A stretch of DNA of 64,000 bases from Parabacteroides chongii (GTDB lineage: Bacteria; Bacteroidota; Bacteroidia; Bacteroidales; Tannerellaceae), in contig NZ_CP120849.1 of the NCBI RefSeq assembly GCF_029581355.1, positions 3,380,501 to 3,444,500 on the forward strand, written 5' to 3'. The number at the start of each line of letters is the position of its first letter. Position 1 is the stretch's first letter. Below are positions 1 through 8,886 of the stretch, in pieces. The translations under genes and the position numbers were made by a program. The notes under the pieces were generated by a model that saw only the letters and a list, made by a program, of their open reading frames with translations, had not been told where the DNA came from and made no database searches.

Positions 1-993
1 AATGAGGCTTTGATCGTTCTTATCCAATCGATTATCTCAACACTGTTGATTCTGTTTACAGGTGAGTTTATTCCGAAAACGATATTCAAGCTGAATCCGA
101 ATTTCTCCTTGAACTTATTTTCGGTTCCGTTGCTGATCATATACATTATATTATATCCGATATCGAAGTTTTCCGCTTTGATATCCTATCTGATCCTGAA
201 ACTGGTGGGAGTGAAGAATATCACCCAGTCGAGCAGGCGTACTTTGGGAAAAGTCGATCTGGACTTTTTTATTCAGCAAAGTATTGAAGATGCACCTTTG
301 AATTCGGACATGGATACCGAAGTGAAAATATTCCAGAATGCGCTCGACTTCTCCAATGTACGTTTGCGTGACTGTATTGTTCCCCGTACGGAGATCGTTG
401 CTTGTGATACGACTGCCGGTATCGACGAACTTCGTTCTAAATTTATCGAGACCGGATTGTCAAAGATTCTGATATATAATGAGAATATCGACGATATCAT
501 AGGATATATCCATTCATCGGAGCTCTTCAAGAATCCGGAAGACTGGACACAGAATATCAAGACTGTCTCGATCGTTCCCGAAACAATGGCTGCCAATAAA
601 CTGATGAAGGTGCTGATGCAGGAGAAAAAGAGCATGGCGGTTGTAGTGGATGAATTTGGCGGTACTGCCGGGATCGTGACATTGGAAGATTTGGTGGAAG
701 AAATATTCGGAGAGATTGAGGATGAACATGATATGAAATCATATGTAGCCCGTAAGGTTTCGGAGGATGAATACCTCGTATCGGGTCGTATGGAGATCGA
801 CACCTTGAATGAGAAGTTTAATCTGGAGCTGCCGGAGTCGGACGATTATGTGACGATCGCCGGCTACATATTGCATTTCTACCAAAAATTTCCTAAATTG
901 AATGAATCAATCGTAATTGATAAATATACTTTCAAAATAATAAAAGTAACGGCAACGAAAATAGAACTTGTGCGAATGAAAGTAGGCAATTGA
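1..993 (+). CDS. CNNM/CorC family transport-associated protein, 5' truncated (GldE/hemolysin-C-like)
   Basis: The gene enters from before the window: the frame is open from base 1 (reading NEAL before the first internal TTG), so the N-terminus is missing. The visible part starts in the CNNM (DUF21) membrane region with the motif GEFIPKTIF, which is typical of that domain, and two more hydrophobic segments. Then come a CBS-domain pair (about residues 110-235, with FGGTAGIVTLEDLVEEIFGE) and a CorC_HlyC C-terminal domain ending at a TGA. Members sit in the inner membrane and are linked to divalent cation (Mg/Co) efflux. In Bacteroidetes this type is often called GldE. It precedes the PPIase gene by about 100 bp. 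The family call is firm; the transported ion is not visible. Confidence 0.9.
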   Translation, partial: NEALIVLIQSIISTLLILFTGEFIPKTIFKLNPNFSLNLFSVPLLIIYIILYPISKFSALISYLILKLVGVKNITQSSRRTLGKVDLDFFIQQSIEDAPLNSDMDTEVKIFQNALDFSNVRLRDCIVPRTEIVACDTTAGIDELRSKFIETGLSKILIYNENIDDIIGYIHSSELFKNPEDWTQNIKTVSIVPETMAANKLMKVLMQEKKSMAVVVDEFGGTAGIVTLEDLVEEIFGEIEDEHDMKSYVARKVSEDEYLVSGRMEIDTLNEKFNLELPESDDYVTIAGYILHFYQKFPKLNESIVIDKYTFKIIKVTATKIELVRMKVGN

Positions 994-1036
994 TGAAAAA
1001 AAATGGAATAAAAGATGTAACAAATCCTTTTTTTCG

Positions 1037-1044
1037 TATCTTCG
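1037..1044 (+). promoter_or_regulatory. Probable -7 box for the PPIase gene
   Basis: TATCTTCG is one base from the Bacteroidetes -7 consensus TAnnTTTG and lies 47 bases before the ATG, after the stop of the previous gene. Confidence 0.5.
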
Positions 1045-1090
1045 TGCCCTTAAACTGTAAAATATAAACTTTAAAAATAAATAACGATAA

Positions 1091-3226
1091 ATGGCTACGC
1101 TGGAAAAAATCAGAAGCAAAGCTGGACTGCTTGTACTCGTTGTGGGTTTGGCATTGTTCGCTTTTATCATTGGAGACTTTTTGAACTCCGGTTCTACTTA
1201 TTTCAGACAAACTCAGGAGAGAGTTGCTAAGGTTGACGGGGAAGTAATTAAAATTCAGGATTATCAGGGACGTATTGATGAAATGACTGAGATGTATAAA
1301 ATGCAGTCCGGTCAGAATAATCTTCCCGAGGAATACATGAATCAAATCCGTCAGTCGGTATTCGACGCTATGGTACAGGAAGTCGTACTAGACGAAGCAA
1401 CAGCTAAATTAGGTATGGGGGTAAGCCCGGAAGAATTGTTCGACATGGTTCAGGGTGAAAACATTTCACCGATGATCCAGCAGATGCAGATGTTTGTTAA
1501 TCCGCAGACAGGTGCATTCGACAAGACTGCTCTGTTGAACTTTCTTAAAACAATTGATGACGACAATATTGCCAGCTATCCGGCTGATCAGCAGGCACAA
1601 TTGATTCAGGCTCGTAATTTCTGGTTGTTCTGGGAAAAGAACATCAAACGTCAGCGTTTGGAACAGAAATATACAACCTTGCTGAGCAAAGCAGTTTCAG
1701 CTAATGTATTGGATGCGAAAGAAGCATTTGATGCTGCAGCTGAAAATTCGGATATCGTTTATGCTATGCAGTCATATGCAAGTATTCCTGATTCAACGGT
1801 TGAAGTAAGCAAGAGCGAAATCGAGAAGCTGTACAACCAGCGTAAAGAGCTTTACAAGCAAAAAGAAGGTAAGGTTATCAAATATATCGCTGTAGACATT
1901 CGCCCGAGCCAGGAAGACTATGATAAGGCTAGTGCAGACATCGAATCTTTGAAAGAAGAATTTGCAACATCAGAAAAAGTCGCTGATATTGTGAATGAAA
2001 ATTCAGAAGTACCTTATATGGATGCATTCTTTACAGAAAATGCATTCGATCCGGAAATGAAACAATTCGCAACAACATCTGAAGTGGGTGCCGTATATGG
2101 TCCGGTATTTGACAATGACAAATACAGAATGTTCAAGTTGGTAGACAAAAAGATGGCTCCAGACTCTGTGAAGGTAAGTCATATCATGTTGGCTAACGGT
2201 GACGAAGCACGTACAACAGCTTTGGCTGATAGTTTGATGAACGTTTTGAAGAATGGCGGAAACTTTGCTGAACTGGCAAAAGAATTCTCTGCTGACCAGG
2301 CTGCTGAAAATGGCGGTGAACTGGGATGGTTTACTGAAATTACAGCCCTGAGAGGTGTAAACGAAGATTTCAAGAACGCTGTATTCTCAACTCCGGTTAA
2401 TGAAGTAGTGAAAGTTAAATCTTTATATGGAACTCACCTGGTAAAGGTTACAGAAAAAACAGCCAATGTGAACAAGTATAAAGTAGCTGACATTGACATG
2501 ACTGTATCTCCCAGCTCCAAGACTTATAGCAATATTTATAACGAGTTGAATCAGTTCATTTCTAAAAATAACGATTTGGCAAAATTGGATGATGCTGCTA
2601 AAGAAGCGGGTTATAACCTGATCTCAGGCGTAACTGTTACTGCAGATAATCAGACTTTGGGAAGTATCAAGAACTCTCGTCCGGTTATCCGTTGGGCATT
2701 CCAGAATGATAAAGGCAAAATCTCTGAAATCTTCGAATGTGACGATAAATTTGTTATTGCAGGTATTGAAGGTACTTTGAAAGAAGGTTACCGTTCTCTT
2801 GCTTCTTTAACTCCTACTTTGAGAGCTGAAATTGCAGCTCAGAAGAAAGGTGAAAAGATATCTGCTGATCTGAAAGCAAAGAACCTGACATCTGTAGAGT
2901 CTTATGCTGATGCTATGGGATCAAGAGTAGATTCAGTTAAGTTTATCAACTTCGGAACTCGTCGTATCGCCGGTATCGGTGTAGAGCCTAAACTGAATGC
3001 AATGGTTTCTGTTGCTGAAGTAGGTCAGGTAAGCGAACCGGTTGTCGGAAACAATGGCGTATATGTATTCAAAGTATATGACAGAAACAAAGATGCTAAA
3101 GAATATAATGAAGCGGATGAGATCAAGACGTTAGATGCTTCAAATGCTTATCGTTTCGGATTCCAGGCTATTCAGTCATTGGTAAACAAGGCAGATGTAG
3201 AAGATAACCGTATTCGTTTCTTCTAA
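1091..3226 (+). CDS. Membrane-anchored peptidylprolyl isomerase (SurA/PpiD-like)
   Basis: This 711-residue protein has one N-terminal membrane anchor (about residues 13-31, GLLVLVVGLALFAFIIGDFL). It is followed by a SurA/PpiD-type chaperone domain and a PpiC rotamase domain at about residues 360-460, with the hallmark VSHIM, FAELAKEFSAD and NGGELGWF segments. The architecture is that of PpiD: a periplasmic folding factor tethered to the inner membrane that acts on outer-membrane protein precursors emerging from Sec. The start is supported by a -7-like box 47 bp upstream. A strong terminator follows, so it is probably monocistronic. The CNNM/CorC then PPIase order recurs in Bacteroidales as far as I recall. 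Its substrates cannot be read from sequence. Confidence 0.9.
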   Translation: MATLEKIRSKAGLLVLVVGLALFAFIIGDFLNSGSTYFRQTQERVAKVDGEVIKIQDYQGRIDEMTEMYKMQSGQNNLPEEYMNQIRQSVFDAMVQEVVLDEATAKLGMGVSPEELFDMVQGENISPMIQQMQMFVNPQTGAFDKTALLNFLKTIDDDNIASYPADQQAQLIQARNFWLFWEKNIKRQRLEQKYTTLLSKAVSANVLDAKEAFDAAAENSDIVYAMQSYASIPDSTVEVSKSEIEKLYNQRKELYKQKEGKVIKYIAVDIRPSQEDYDKASADIESLKEEFATSEKVADIVNENSEVPYMDAFFTENAFDPEMKQFATTSEVGAVYGPVFDNDKYRMFKLVDKKMAPDSVKVSHIMLANGDEARTTALADSLMNVLKNGGNFAELAKEFSADQAAENGGELGWFTEITALRGVNEDFKNAVFSTPVNEVVKVKSLYGTHLVKVTEKTANVNKYKVADIDMTVSPSSKTYSNIYNELNQFISKNNDLAKLDDAAKEAGYNLISGVTVTADNQTLGSIKNSRPVIRWAFQNDKGKISEIFECDDKFVIAGIEGTLKEGYRSLASLTPTLRAEIAAQKKGEKISADLKAKNLTSVESYADAMGSRVDSVKFINFGTRRIAGIGVEPKLNAMVSVAEVGQVSEPVVGNNGVYVFKVYDRNKDAKEYNEADEIKTLDASNAYRFGFQAIQSLVNKADVEDNRIRFF

Positions 3227-3266
3227 ACAAATAAGATATAAAGGATATACTTGATCCTTTTCAGTG

Positions 3267-3308
3267 AAAGCTGCCGGACTTATTCAAAAAAGTCCGGCAG
3301 CTTTTTTT
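3267..3308 (+). terminator. Rho-independent terminator after the PPIase gene
   Basis: A 15-bp stem (AAAGCTGCCGGACTT paired with its complement ending at 3303) is followed by a run of T. The left arm and loop closely resemble the 22-bp repeat unit at 13130-13173 (GCTGCCGGAGTTATTTCAA). Confidence 0.9.
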
Positions 3309-3315
3309 ATCTTTG
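3308..3315 (+). promoter_or_regulatory. -7 promoter box for rlmN
   Basis: TATCTTTG matches TAnnTTTG and begins inside the T-tract of the preceding terminator, so terminator and promoter are packed back to back. It rules out any rlmN start before about 3320. Confidence 0.75.
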
Positions 3316-3346
3316 TACTGAATTAATCGTTATAGAACAAAATACA

Positions 3347-4378
3347 ATGCAAGAGAAAAGACGATTGTTAGGCATGACGCTGGACGAACTGAAAGAAGTC
3401 GCTGCACAGGTCGGCTTGCCCGGTTATGCAGCGAAGCAGATGGCAGATTGGCTGTATAAGAAGAAAGTGACTGCCATTAAGGAAATGACTAATATTGCCG
3501 TAGCCAAACGTACTCTTTTGGAGGAGTCCTTTGAGATAGGCGCGGTTCCTCCGGTCGATTGTATGAAATCGGTGGATGGAACGATCAAATATTTATTTGC
3601 CGCAGGTCCCGGCAATTTTGTCGAATCGGTCTATATTCCGACTAACGACCGGGCAACATTATGTGTTTCTTCGCAGGTAGGCTGTAAGATGAATTGTCTG
3701 TTCTGTATGACAGGCAAACAAGGATTCACAACCAATCTTACCTCCAATCAGATATTGAATCAGATTCAGTCTCTTCCGGAGTCGGATTCGTTGACCAATC
3801 TGGTCTTTATGGGGATGGGAGAACCTTTGGATAACGTTGACGAACTGTTCAAAGCACTTGAAATCCTCACGTCGTCTTATGGATATGGCTGGAGTCCCAA
3901 AAGGATAACCGTCTCCACTATTGGGGTTATAAAAGGACTGAAACGTTTTCTGGAAGAGAGTGATTGCCACCTGGCAGTCAGCTTGCATTCTCCTTTCCAT
4001 GAGGAGCGTTTGTCTTTGATGCCTGTAGAAAAGGCGTATCCGGCGCAGGAAGTCATTGATCTGATTAAACAATATGACTTTTCCCATCAGCGTCGCGTTT
4101 CTTTTGAATATATAGTTTTTAAAAATTTAAATGATAGTCCGAAACATGCTAAGGCTTTGATTGGTTTATTAAAAGGAATGGAATGCCGGGTGAACCTGAT
4201 ACGTTTTCATGCTATACCCAATGTCCCGTTGGAAAGTTCGGATTTGGCGAAAATGGAAATATTCCGTGATACCCTGAATAATGCCGGGCTCGTTTGTACA
4301 ATCCGGGCTTCAAGAGGAGAAGATATATTTGCCGCTTGTGGGATGCTGTCAACGGCAAAAAAGCAACAAAATGGATAG
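3347..4378 (+). CDS. rlmN: 23S rRNA (adenine2503-C2)-methyltransferase / tRNA methyltransferase RlmN
   Basis: This is a radical SAM enzyme of 343 residues that methylates C2 of A2503 in 23S rRNA, and in known members A37 of some tRNAs. The CxxxCxxC cluster motif is seen as CKMNCLFC at about residue 110. The conserved GMGEPLDN motif follows, and the C-terminal RGEDIFAACG carries the cysteine that forms the methyl-transfer intermediate. The frame is open further upstream, but the ATG at 3347 (MQEKRRLLGMTLDELK) is chosen because the terminator and the -7 box lie between an earlier start and it. The length fits the family. The gene stands alone; the following lipoprotein has its own promoter. Confidence 0.96.
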   Translation: MQEKRRLLGMTLDELKEVAAQVGLPGYAAKQMADWLYKKKVTAIKEMTNIAVAKRTLLEESFEIGAVPPVDCMKSVDGTIKYLFAAGPGNFVESVYIPTNDRATLCVSSQVGCKMNCLFCMTGKQGFTTNLTSNQILNQIQSLPESDSLTNLVFMGMGEPLDNVDELFKALEILTSSYGYGWSPKRITVSTIGVIKGLKRFLEESDCHLAVSLHSPFHEERLSLMPVEKAYPAQEVIDLIKQYDFSHQRRVSFEYIVFKNLNDSPKHAKALIGLLKGMECRVNLIRFHAIPNVPLESSDLAKMEIFRDTLNNAGLVCTIRASRGEDIFAACGMLSTAKKQQNG

Positions 4379-4405
4379 AAGGCAGATCATTTAATGGAAA
4401 AGAAC

Positions 4406-4413
4406 TATATTTG
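4406..4413 (+). promoter_or_regulatory. -7 promoter box for the DUF4837 gene
   Basis: TATATTTG matches TAnnTTTG and lies 22 bp before the chosen ATG, just after the rlmN stop. It supports the late start of the lipoprotein gene. Confidence 0.65.
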
Positions 4414-4434
4414 TGTAATAAAAAACGAATGGGT

Positions 4435-5472
4435 ATGAAAAAGATTTCTTTACTGATTAGCTTATGTATGTTTCTGGTATTGCTGGGATCATGTAGCTCA
4501 GGTCCGGTTGGAAAACGGGCCACTGGCCTCGCTTACGAGGTTGTTGTAGTAATGAAAAAAGCAAACTGGGATGGCCCTTCGGGAAAGGCTATTAAGCAAG
4601 AACTGACATCAGATGTCCCAGGTCTTCCTCAATCTGAACCTGCATTAAAAATAACTTATGTAGATCCTTCTCAATTTGACGGGTTGTTGACTTATGTCCG
4701 CAATATCCTGATCGTAAACATAGATCCTGCCATTTATACGAAGGCTTCGCTGAGCTATGAAAATGATCGCTGGGCAAAAGGCCAGGTGGTTGTTACCTTG
4801 AATGCTCCTTCTCCGGAAGCAATCATCGAATATGCACAGGCACATCCGAGAGCGCTTGTAGACTTCTTTGTAAAAGTCGAAATGAACCGGGCTGTAGCTC
4901 AGTTGGAAAAAGATTATAGTACGGTGGTTATGGAGAACTTGAAGGATAAGTACGACCTGATGCTGAATGCTCCGGCTAACATGACTTACTATCGGGATAC
5001 GACAGACTTTTTCTGGGCATCCAATAATGCCAATACCGGACGTACGGATTTGATTGTATATACTTTCCCTTATACGGACCCGAATACGTTCACTGCCGAT
5101 TATTTGGTGGCGAAACGTGACTCGGTGCTGAAAGCGAATCTGCCGGGTGCTTTTCCCGATTCATATATGACGACAGAATCCCGGTTTGGCGTTGAGTACA
5201 CGCCGATCACGGTGAATGGAAAGTATTGCGGTGTGTTGCGTGGTTTGTGGAAGATGGTTGGCGATATGATGGGAGGACCGTTTGTCAGTCATGTCCGTCT
5301 CGATGAAAAGAACAACCGCGTAGTTGTTGCCGAAGGGTTTGTCTTTGCTCCTGAAACAGATAAACGTAACTTTATCCGCCGTGCCGAAGCTGCTTTATAT
5401 ACTCTTCGCCTGCCGGGTGAATTTGATAAATCAGTAGAAGAAAAGCTTGACATTCCGGAAAGTAAGAAATAA
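4435..5472 (+). CDS. DUF4837 family lipoprotein
   Basis: This predicted lipoprotein of 345 residues has a signal peptide MKKISLLISLCMFLVLLGSC with the lipobox Cys at about residue 20. The mature part, starting GKRATGLAYEVVVVM, matches the Bacteroidetes family DUF4837, whose function is unknown. The start at 4435 is preferred because a -7 promoter box lies at 4406-4413; an ATG two codons earlier (4429) is possible. It ends 13 bp before pdxA, so the two are probably cotranscribed. Nothing in the sequence points to an enzymatic role; it is likely attached to a periplasm-facing membrane. Confidence 0.85.
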   Translation: MKKISLLISLCMFLVLLGSCSSGPVGKRATGLAYEVVVVMKKANWDGPSGKAIKQELTSDVPGLPQSEPALKITYVDPSQFDGLLTYVRNILIVNIDPAIYTKASLSYENDRWAKGQVVVTLNAPSPEAIIEYAQAHPRALVDFFVKVEMNRAVAQLEKDYSTVVMENLKDKYDLMLNAPANMTYYRDTTDFFWASNNANTGRTDLIVYTFPYTDPNTFTADYLVAKRDSVLKANLPGAFPDSYMTTESRFGVEYTPITVNGKYCGVLRGLWKMVGDMMGGPFVSHVRLDEKNNRVVVAEGFVFAPETDKRNFIRRAEAALYTLRLPGEFDKSVEEKLDIPESKK

Positions 5473-5485
5473 ACAAACATAATAC

Positions 5486-6601
5486 ATGGAAGAACGATTG
5501 ATAAAGGTGGGCATTACCCACGGGGATATAAATGGTATCGGATATGAAGTGATACTTAAAACATTTTCAGATGCCAGGGTTGCTGAACTTTGTACTCCGG
5601 TCATATACGGATCGTCGAAGATCGCAGCTTATCACCGGAAAGCGTTGGAGTTGCCTCCTGTGAATATGAATATCATCTCTCAGGCAGAAGATGCCGGAAT
5701 TAACCGGGTGAATATCATTAACTGTGTGGATGATGAGACAAAAGTAGAATTATCGCAGTCGACATCGATAGCAGGAGAAGCTGCATTCCTGGCATTGGAA
5801 GCAGCCGTTACCGATTTGAAAAGGGGAGCGGTGGATGTTTTGCTGACAGCTCCGATCAATAAACATAATATTCAGAATGATCAGTTCCATTTTCCGGGAC
5901 ATACCGAATATCTGGAAGAACGTTTTGGCGGTGTAGGACGGAAAGCCTTGATGATCCTGATGAAAGATGGTTTGCGTGTCGCTTTGGTGACCGGGCATAT
6001 TCCACTTTCTGAGGTCCCTTCAAAAATAACCGTAGAGGATATTGTGTCGAAGCTGCGTATATTCAATCAATCGCTCAAACAGGATTTTGGGATTGTGAAA
6101 CCTCGTATTGCCGTTCTTTCCTTGAATCCGCATGCAGGCGATGACGGTTTGTTGGGAAAAGAGGAGGAAACGATCATACTGCCGGCTATGGAAGAAGCTG
6201 AAAGAAGAGGTGTGATGTCTTTCGGGCCGTATGCGGCAGACGGATTTTTCGGTTCTCAAATGTATGATAAGTTCGACGGAGTACTGGCCATGTACCATGA
6301 CCAGGGCCTGGCACCCTTCAAAACGCTGGCAATGGATGACGGTGTTAATTATACGGCCGGCCTGTCGATCGTACGAACTTCTCCGGCACATGGGACTGCC
6401 TATGACATCGCCGGACAGAATGTTGCATCTGAAGAATCGTTTCGCCAGGCTTTGTATGCCGCTCTCGATATTTACCGTAACCGGTTGATCTATCGTGAGG
6501 CGACGGCAAATCCGCTCCGAAAACAATATTTCGATAAGGGCGGCGACAATGAAAAACTGGATCTTACCAAAGATGATGATGCAGAGGTTTGTTCTCAATA
6601 A
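5486..6601 (+). CDS. pdxA: 4-hydroxythreonine-4-phosphate dehydrogenase
   Basis: PdxA oxidises 4-phosphohydroxy-L-threonine on the DXP-dependent route to pyridoxal phosphate (vitamin B6). The 371-residue protein begins with VGITHGDINGIGYEVI. It keeps the three metal-binding His motifs of the family: FPGHTEYLEERF, SLNPHAGDDG and MYHDQGLAPFK, plus RTSPAHGTAYDIAG near the C-terminus. The C-terminal tail (about 25 charged residues, KGGDNEKLDLTKDDD) goes beyond the usual core. It is cytosolic. The gene follows the DUF4837 lipoprotein gene by 13 bp, and a terminator lies just after the stop. Confidence 0.96.
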   Translation: MEERLIKVGITHGDINGIGYEVILKTFSDARVAELCTPVIYGSSKIAAYHRKALELPPVNMNIISQAEDAGINRVNIINCVDDETKVELSQSTSIAGEAAFLALEAAVTDLKRGAVDVLLTAPINKHNIQNDQFHFPGHTEYLEERFGGVGRKALMILMKDGLRVALVTGHIPLSEVPSKITVEDIVSKLRIFNQSLKQDFGIVKPRIAVLSLNPHAGDDGLLGKEEETIILPAMEEAERRGVMSFGPYAADGFFGSQMYDKFDGVLAMYHDQGLAPFKTLAMDDGVNYTAGLSIVRTSPAHGTAYDIAGQNVASEESFRQALYAALDIYRNRLIYREATANPLRKQYFDKGGDNEKLDLTKDDDAEVCSQ

Positions 6602-6610
6602 ATAATAAAG

Positions 6611-6650
6611 AAATATCCCTCGGAAAACTCTGTTTCCGGGGGATATTTGT
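6611..6650 (+). terminator. Terminator after pdxA
   Basis: A long stem (AATATCCCTCGGAAA against TTTCCGGGGGATATT, one bulge or wobble) with a 6-base loop; the T-rich tail is weak. Confidence 0.75.
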
Positions 6651-6747
6651 TATAAATAACGGTTCTTTATACCTGTTGTTTTTTATAATAAAATGGTCAA
6701 TATTGCGCTTTTTGACTTCAAACTTTTTTTGATAGGAAAAGTTTGCG

Positions 6748-6755
6748 TAAGTTTG
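6748..6755 (+). promoter_or_regulatory. -7 promoter box for the lipid-type operon
   Basis: TAAGTTTG matches TAnnTTTG, 25 bp before the ATG at 6780, and is the only good candidate between the pdxA terminator and the nucleotidyltransferase gene. A TTTG at 6728-6731 may be a -33 element, though the spacing is short. Confidence 0.6.
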
Positions 6756-6779
6756 TGGTTCAAAATTGCAACATGAATT

Positions 6780-7247
6780 ATGTTTAAAGATAAAACGATC
6801 GTATATACTTCCGGAACATTCGATATGTTTCATTATAATCATCTCCGGATGATCAATTATGCCCGTAGCCTGGCTGATATCCTGATCGTAGGAGTAAGCA
6901 CGGACGAACTGGTTTCTTCTTATAAAGCAAATCCTATTATCCCGTTCAACGAGCGTCTTCAGATCATTGAAGCGTTGAAAACTCCGGATATTGTCATACC
7001 GCAGCATACACTCGATCATACAGAGATTGTGAAGAAGCTGAATATCGATGCTTTCGTGGTTGGTGACGACTGGTACGGTAAATACGATTATCTGAAAGAT
7101 TTAGGTGTACAGGTTTTTTATTTCCCATACGGAACCGGCGTTTCTTCATCTAATTTGAAGAAGACGATTCATGATTCTTACGAAGAGAACCTGAAATATC
7201 AACGACATGCTAAACCTGCTACTGTAAAGGGGAAAGGGGAGGAATAA
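6780..7247 (+). CDS. TagD-like cytidylyltransferase (glycerol-3-phosphate cytidylyltransferase family)
   Basis: A small nucleotidyltransferase of 155 residues. It shows the family pattern TSGTFDMFHYNHLRMI (an HxxH site read as HYNH, with Asn where most members have Gly) and GVSSSNLKKTI near the end, equivalent to the RTEGIST motif. Such enzymes join CTP to an alcohol phosphate (glycerol-3-phosphate, ethanolamine phosphate and similar) to make a CDP-alcohol. Three downstream genes follow with gaps of 6-9 bp: an SDR, a CDP-alcohol phosphatidyltransferase and an acyltransferase. The simplest reading is that this enzyme makes the CDP-alcohol used by the phosphatidyltransferase. The alcohol itself is not determined; ADP transfer is a less likely alternative. 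Confidence 0.85.
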   Translation: MFKDKTIVYTSGTFDMFHYNHLRMINYARSLADILIVGVSTDELVSSYKANPIIPFNERLQIIEALKTPDIVIPQHTLDHTEIVKKLNIDAFVVGDDWYGKYDYLKDLGVQVFYFPYGTGVSSSNLKKTIHDSYEENLKYQRHAKPATVKGKGEE

Positions 7248-7256
7248 AAAGAACTC

Positions 7257-7985
7257 ATGGAAAAATGTGCTTTAATTACCGGTGGTACGAAGGGTATAGG
7301 TAAAGCGGTGGCTTTCTGTTTGGGAAAAGCCGGGTATGATCTTGTGCTTACATATGCTTCAGATTCGGAAAAGGCTGAACAGACACGTGATGGTTTGCAA
7401 CAGCAATTTGGAATCAAAGTCTCTGTACTACAGGCTGATATTACTAAAAAGGAATCCATTGATAAAATAGATGCTTATTTGCGGGAAAAGAATTTGCAGT
7501 TGGATACTGTTATCTTTAATGCGGGACTGACTTGTCGTGATTCGTTTGAGGATTTGTCACTCACGGATTGGGAACGGGTCTTTTTTGCAAATATACATTT
7601 CCCGGTATTCTTATTACAACGTGTTGTTCAATTGATCAATAAGGGGGGGAGTGTGGTCTTTACCGGCTCCTTGATGGGTATTCAGCCTCATTCGGTTTCC
7701 CTGGCTTATGGGGTGACGAAGAGTGCTGTGCATGCTCTTGTTAAGAATATGGTCAAATTCCTGACTCCTTATGAGTTGCGTGTGAACGCAGTCGCTCCCG
7801 GATTTGTCGATACCGAATGGCAGAAGACCAAACCGGCTGAGATACGAAAAAATATAGAGAACAAGGTTTCTTTAGGACGCTTTTGTGATCCGGAAGAGTT
7901 GGCCGAAGTGTATAAGATGTTAATTGAAAATAGTTATTTTAATGGCGAAGTGGTCGTTGTAGACGGCGGATATTCGTATAAATAA
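7257..7985 (+). CDS. Short-chain dehydrogenase/reductase (FabG-like)
   Basis: A classical SDR of 242 residues. The NAD(P)-binding motif TGGTKGIGKAV is at residues 8-18, NAG is at about 90, the catalytic Ser lies in FTGSLMG and the active-site YGVTK is at about 155. The C-terminal GEVVVVDGGYSYK end is normal for the family. It looks like 3-oxoacyl-ACP reductase, but its place between a cytidylyltransferase and a CDP-alcohol phosphatidyltransferase suggests it may reduce a precursor of the alcohol head group or a lipid intermediate instead. The gene is separated by 9 bp from the gene before and 6 bp from the one after, so it is cotranscribed. Confidence 0.88.
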   Translation: MEKCALITGGTKGIGKAVAFCLGKAGYDLVLTYASDSEKAEQTRDGLQQQFGIKVSVLQADITKKESIDKIDAYLREKNLQLDTVIFNAGLTCRDSFEDLSLTDWERVFFANIHFPVFLLQRVVQLINKGGSVVFTGSLMGIQPHSVSLAYGVTKSAVHALVKNMVKFLTPYELRVNAVAPGFVDTEWQKTKPAEIRKNIENKVSLGRFCDPEELAEVYKMLIENSYFNGEVVVVDGGYSYK

Positions 7986-7991
7986 TAGATC

Positions 7992-8879
7992 ATGAGTAAT
8001 TTGGATAAAGAATACGAAGCATCACTAAAATCGATAGAAACAGAAAATGTAGTGGACCGGGCGTTTTACCGTCCGATCGGTTTTCGTATCGCTCGTATGC
8101 TGCGTGGCACGGGGATTACCCCGAATATGGTGACGGTTATTTCTATCTTTGTAGGAGCAGGTGCCGGCTACATGTTTTATCATGACAATCTGGTGTATAA
8201 TATCTGTGGTATTTTATTATTGGTTTTTGCCAATATACTCGATTGTGTAGACGGCCAGCTGGCTCGTCTGACCGGTATCAAGTCGGCTATCGGACGAATA
8301 CTTGACGGATTTGCCGGTGATATCTGGTTTGCCTCCATCTATGTCGGTTTTGCTCTCCGTTTATCCCATGAATATGGCACTTACTGGTTTTTCGCTTTAG
8401 CCGTTATCTCCGGCTTGTCTCATCTGGTGCAGGCGAATATAACCGATTATTATAAAACATTGCACCTTTATTTCATCAGTAAGGATAAAGGCGCAGAATT
8501 TCAGTCTCTGGAACAGGTAATAGCCCGTCATAAAGAGATGAAGCTGGGTATCAACAAAGCATTTTATTTTCTTTACAGAGGATATACTTTACTCCAGGTA
8601 AAAGCGACTCCCTCTTTGCAGCATATGTTGCAGAGCCTTCATGCTAAATACGGGGATGATATTCCGGAGAATGTACGGGTCGCTTTTCGTAAACAAAGTC
8701 GTGACCTGATGCGTTATATAGATCTGCTGACATTTAACGGGCGTACAATTGTCATGTTCGTTGTCGTGTTGGTAGGTGAAGTGTGGGTTTATTTCCTGTA
8801 TGAAATAATCGTGTTGAATTTTGTATTGCTGATGTCGATGCGCAAGCACGAAAAAATGTGTGCATCGTTTATTGAATAA
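7992..8879 (+). CDS. CDP-alcohol phosphatidyltransferase family membrane protein
   Basis: A 295-residue integral membrane enzyme. The full signature DGxxARx8GxxxDxxxD is present as DGQLARLTGIKSAIGRILD followed by GFAGD at about residues 78-101, so the metal site is intact. Hydrophobic segments flank it and a membrane pair lies at the C-terminus (IVMFVVVLVGEVWVYFLYEI). The family transfers a phospho-alcohol from a CDP-linked donor to an acceptor alcohol, forming a phosphodiester lipid. About 80 hydrophilic residues between the membrane regions (around 165-245) are longer than in PgsA. With the cytidylyltransferase upstream and the acyltransferase downstream it probably builds a specific phospholipid, but the head group is not determined. 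Confidence 0.88.
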   Translation: MSNLDKEYEASLKSIETENVVDRAFYRPIGFRIARMLRGTGITPNMVTVISIFVGAGAGYMFYHDNLVYNICGILLLVFANILDCVDGQLARLTGIKSAIGRILDGFAGDIWFASIYVGFALRLSHEYGTYWFFALAVISGLSHLVQANITDYYKTLHLYFISKDKGAEFQSLEQVIARHKEMKLGINKAFYFLYRGYTLLQVKATPSLQHMLQSLHAKYGDDIPENVRVAFRKQSRDLMRYIDLLTFNGRTIVMFVVVLVGEVWVYFLYEIIVLNFVLLMSMRKHEKMCASFIE

Positions 8880-8886
8880 ATAAAAT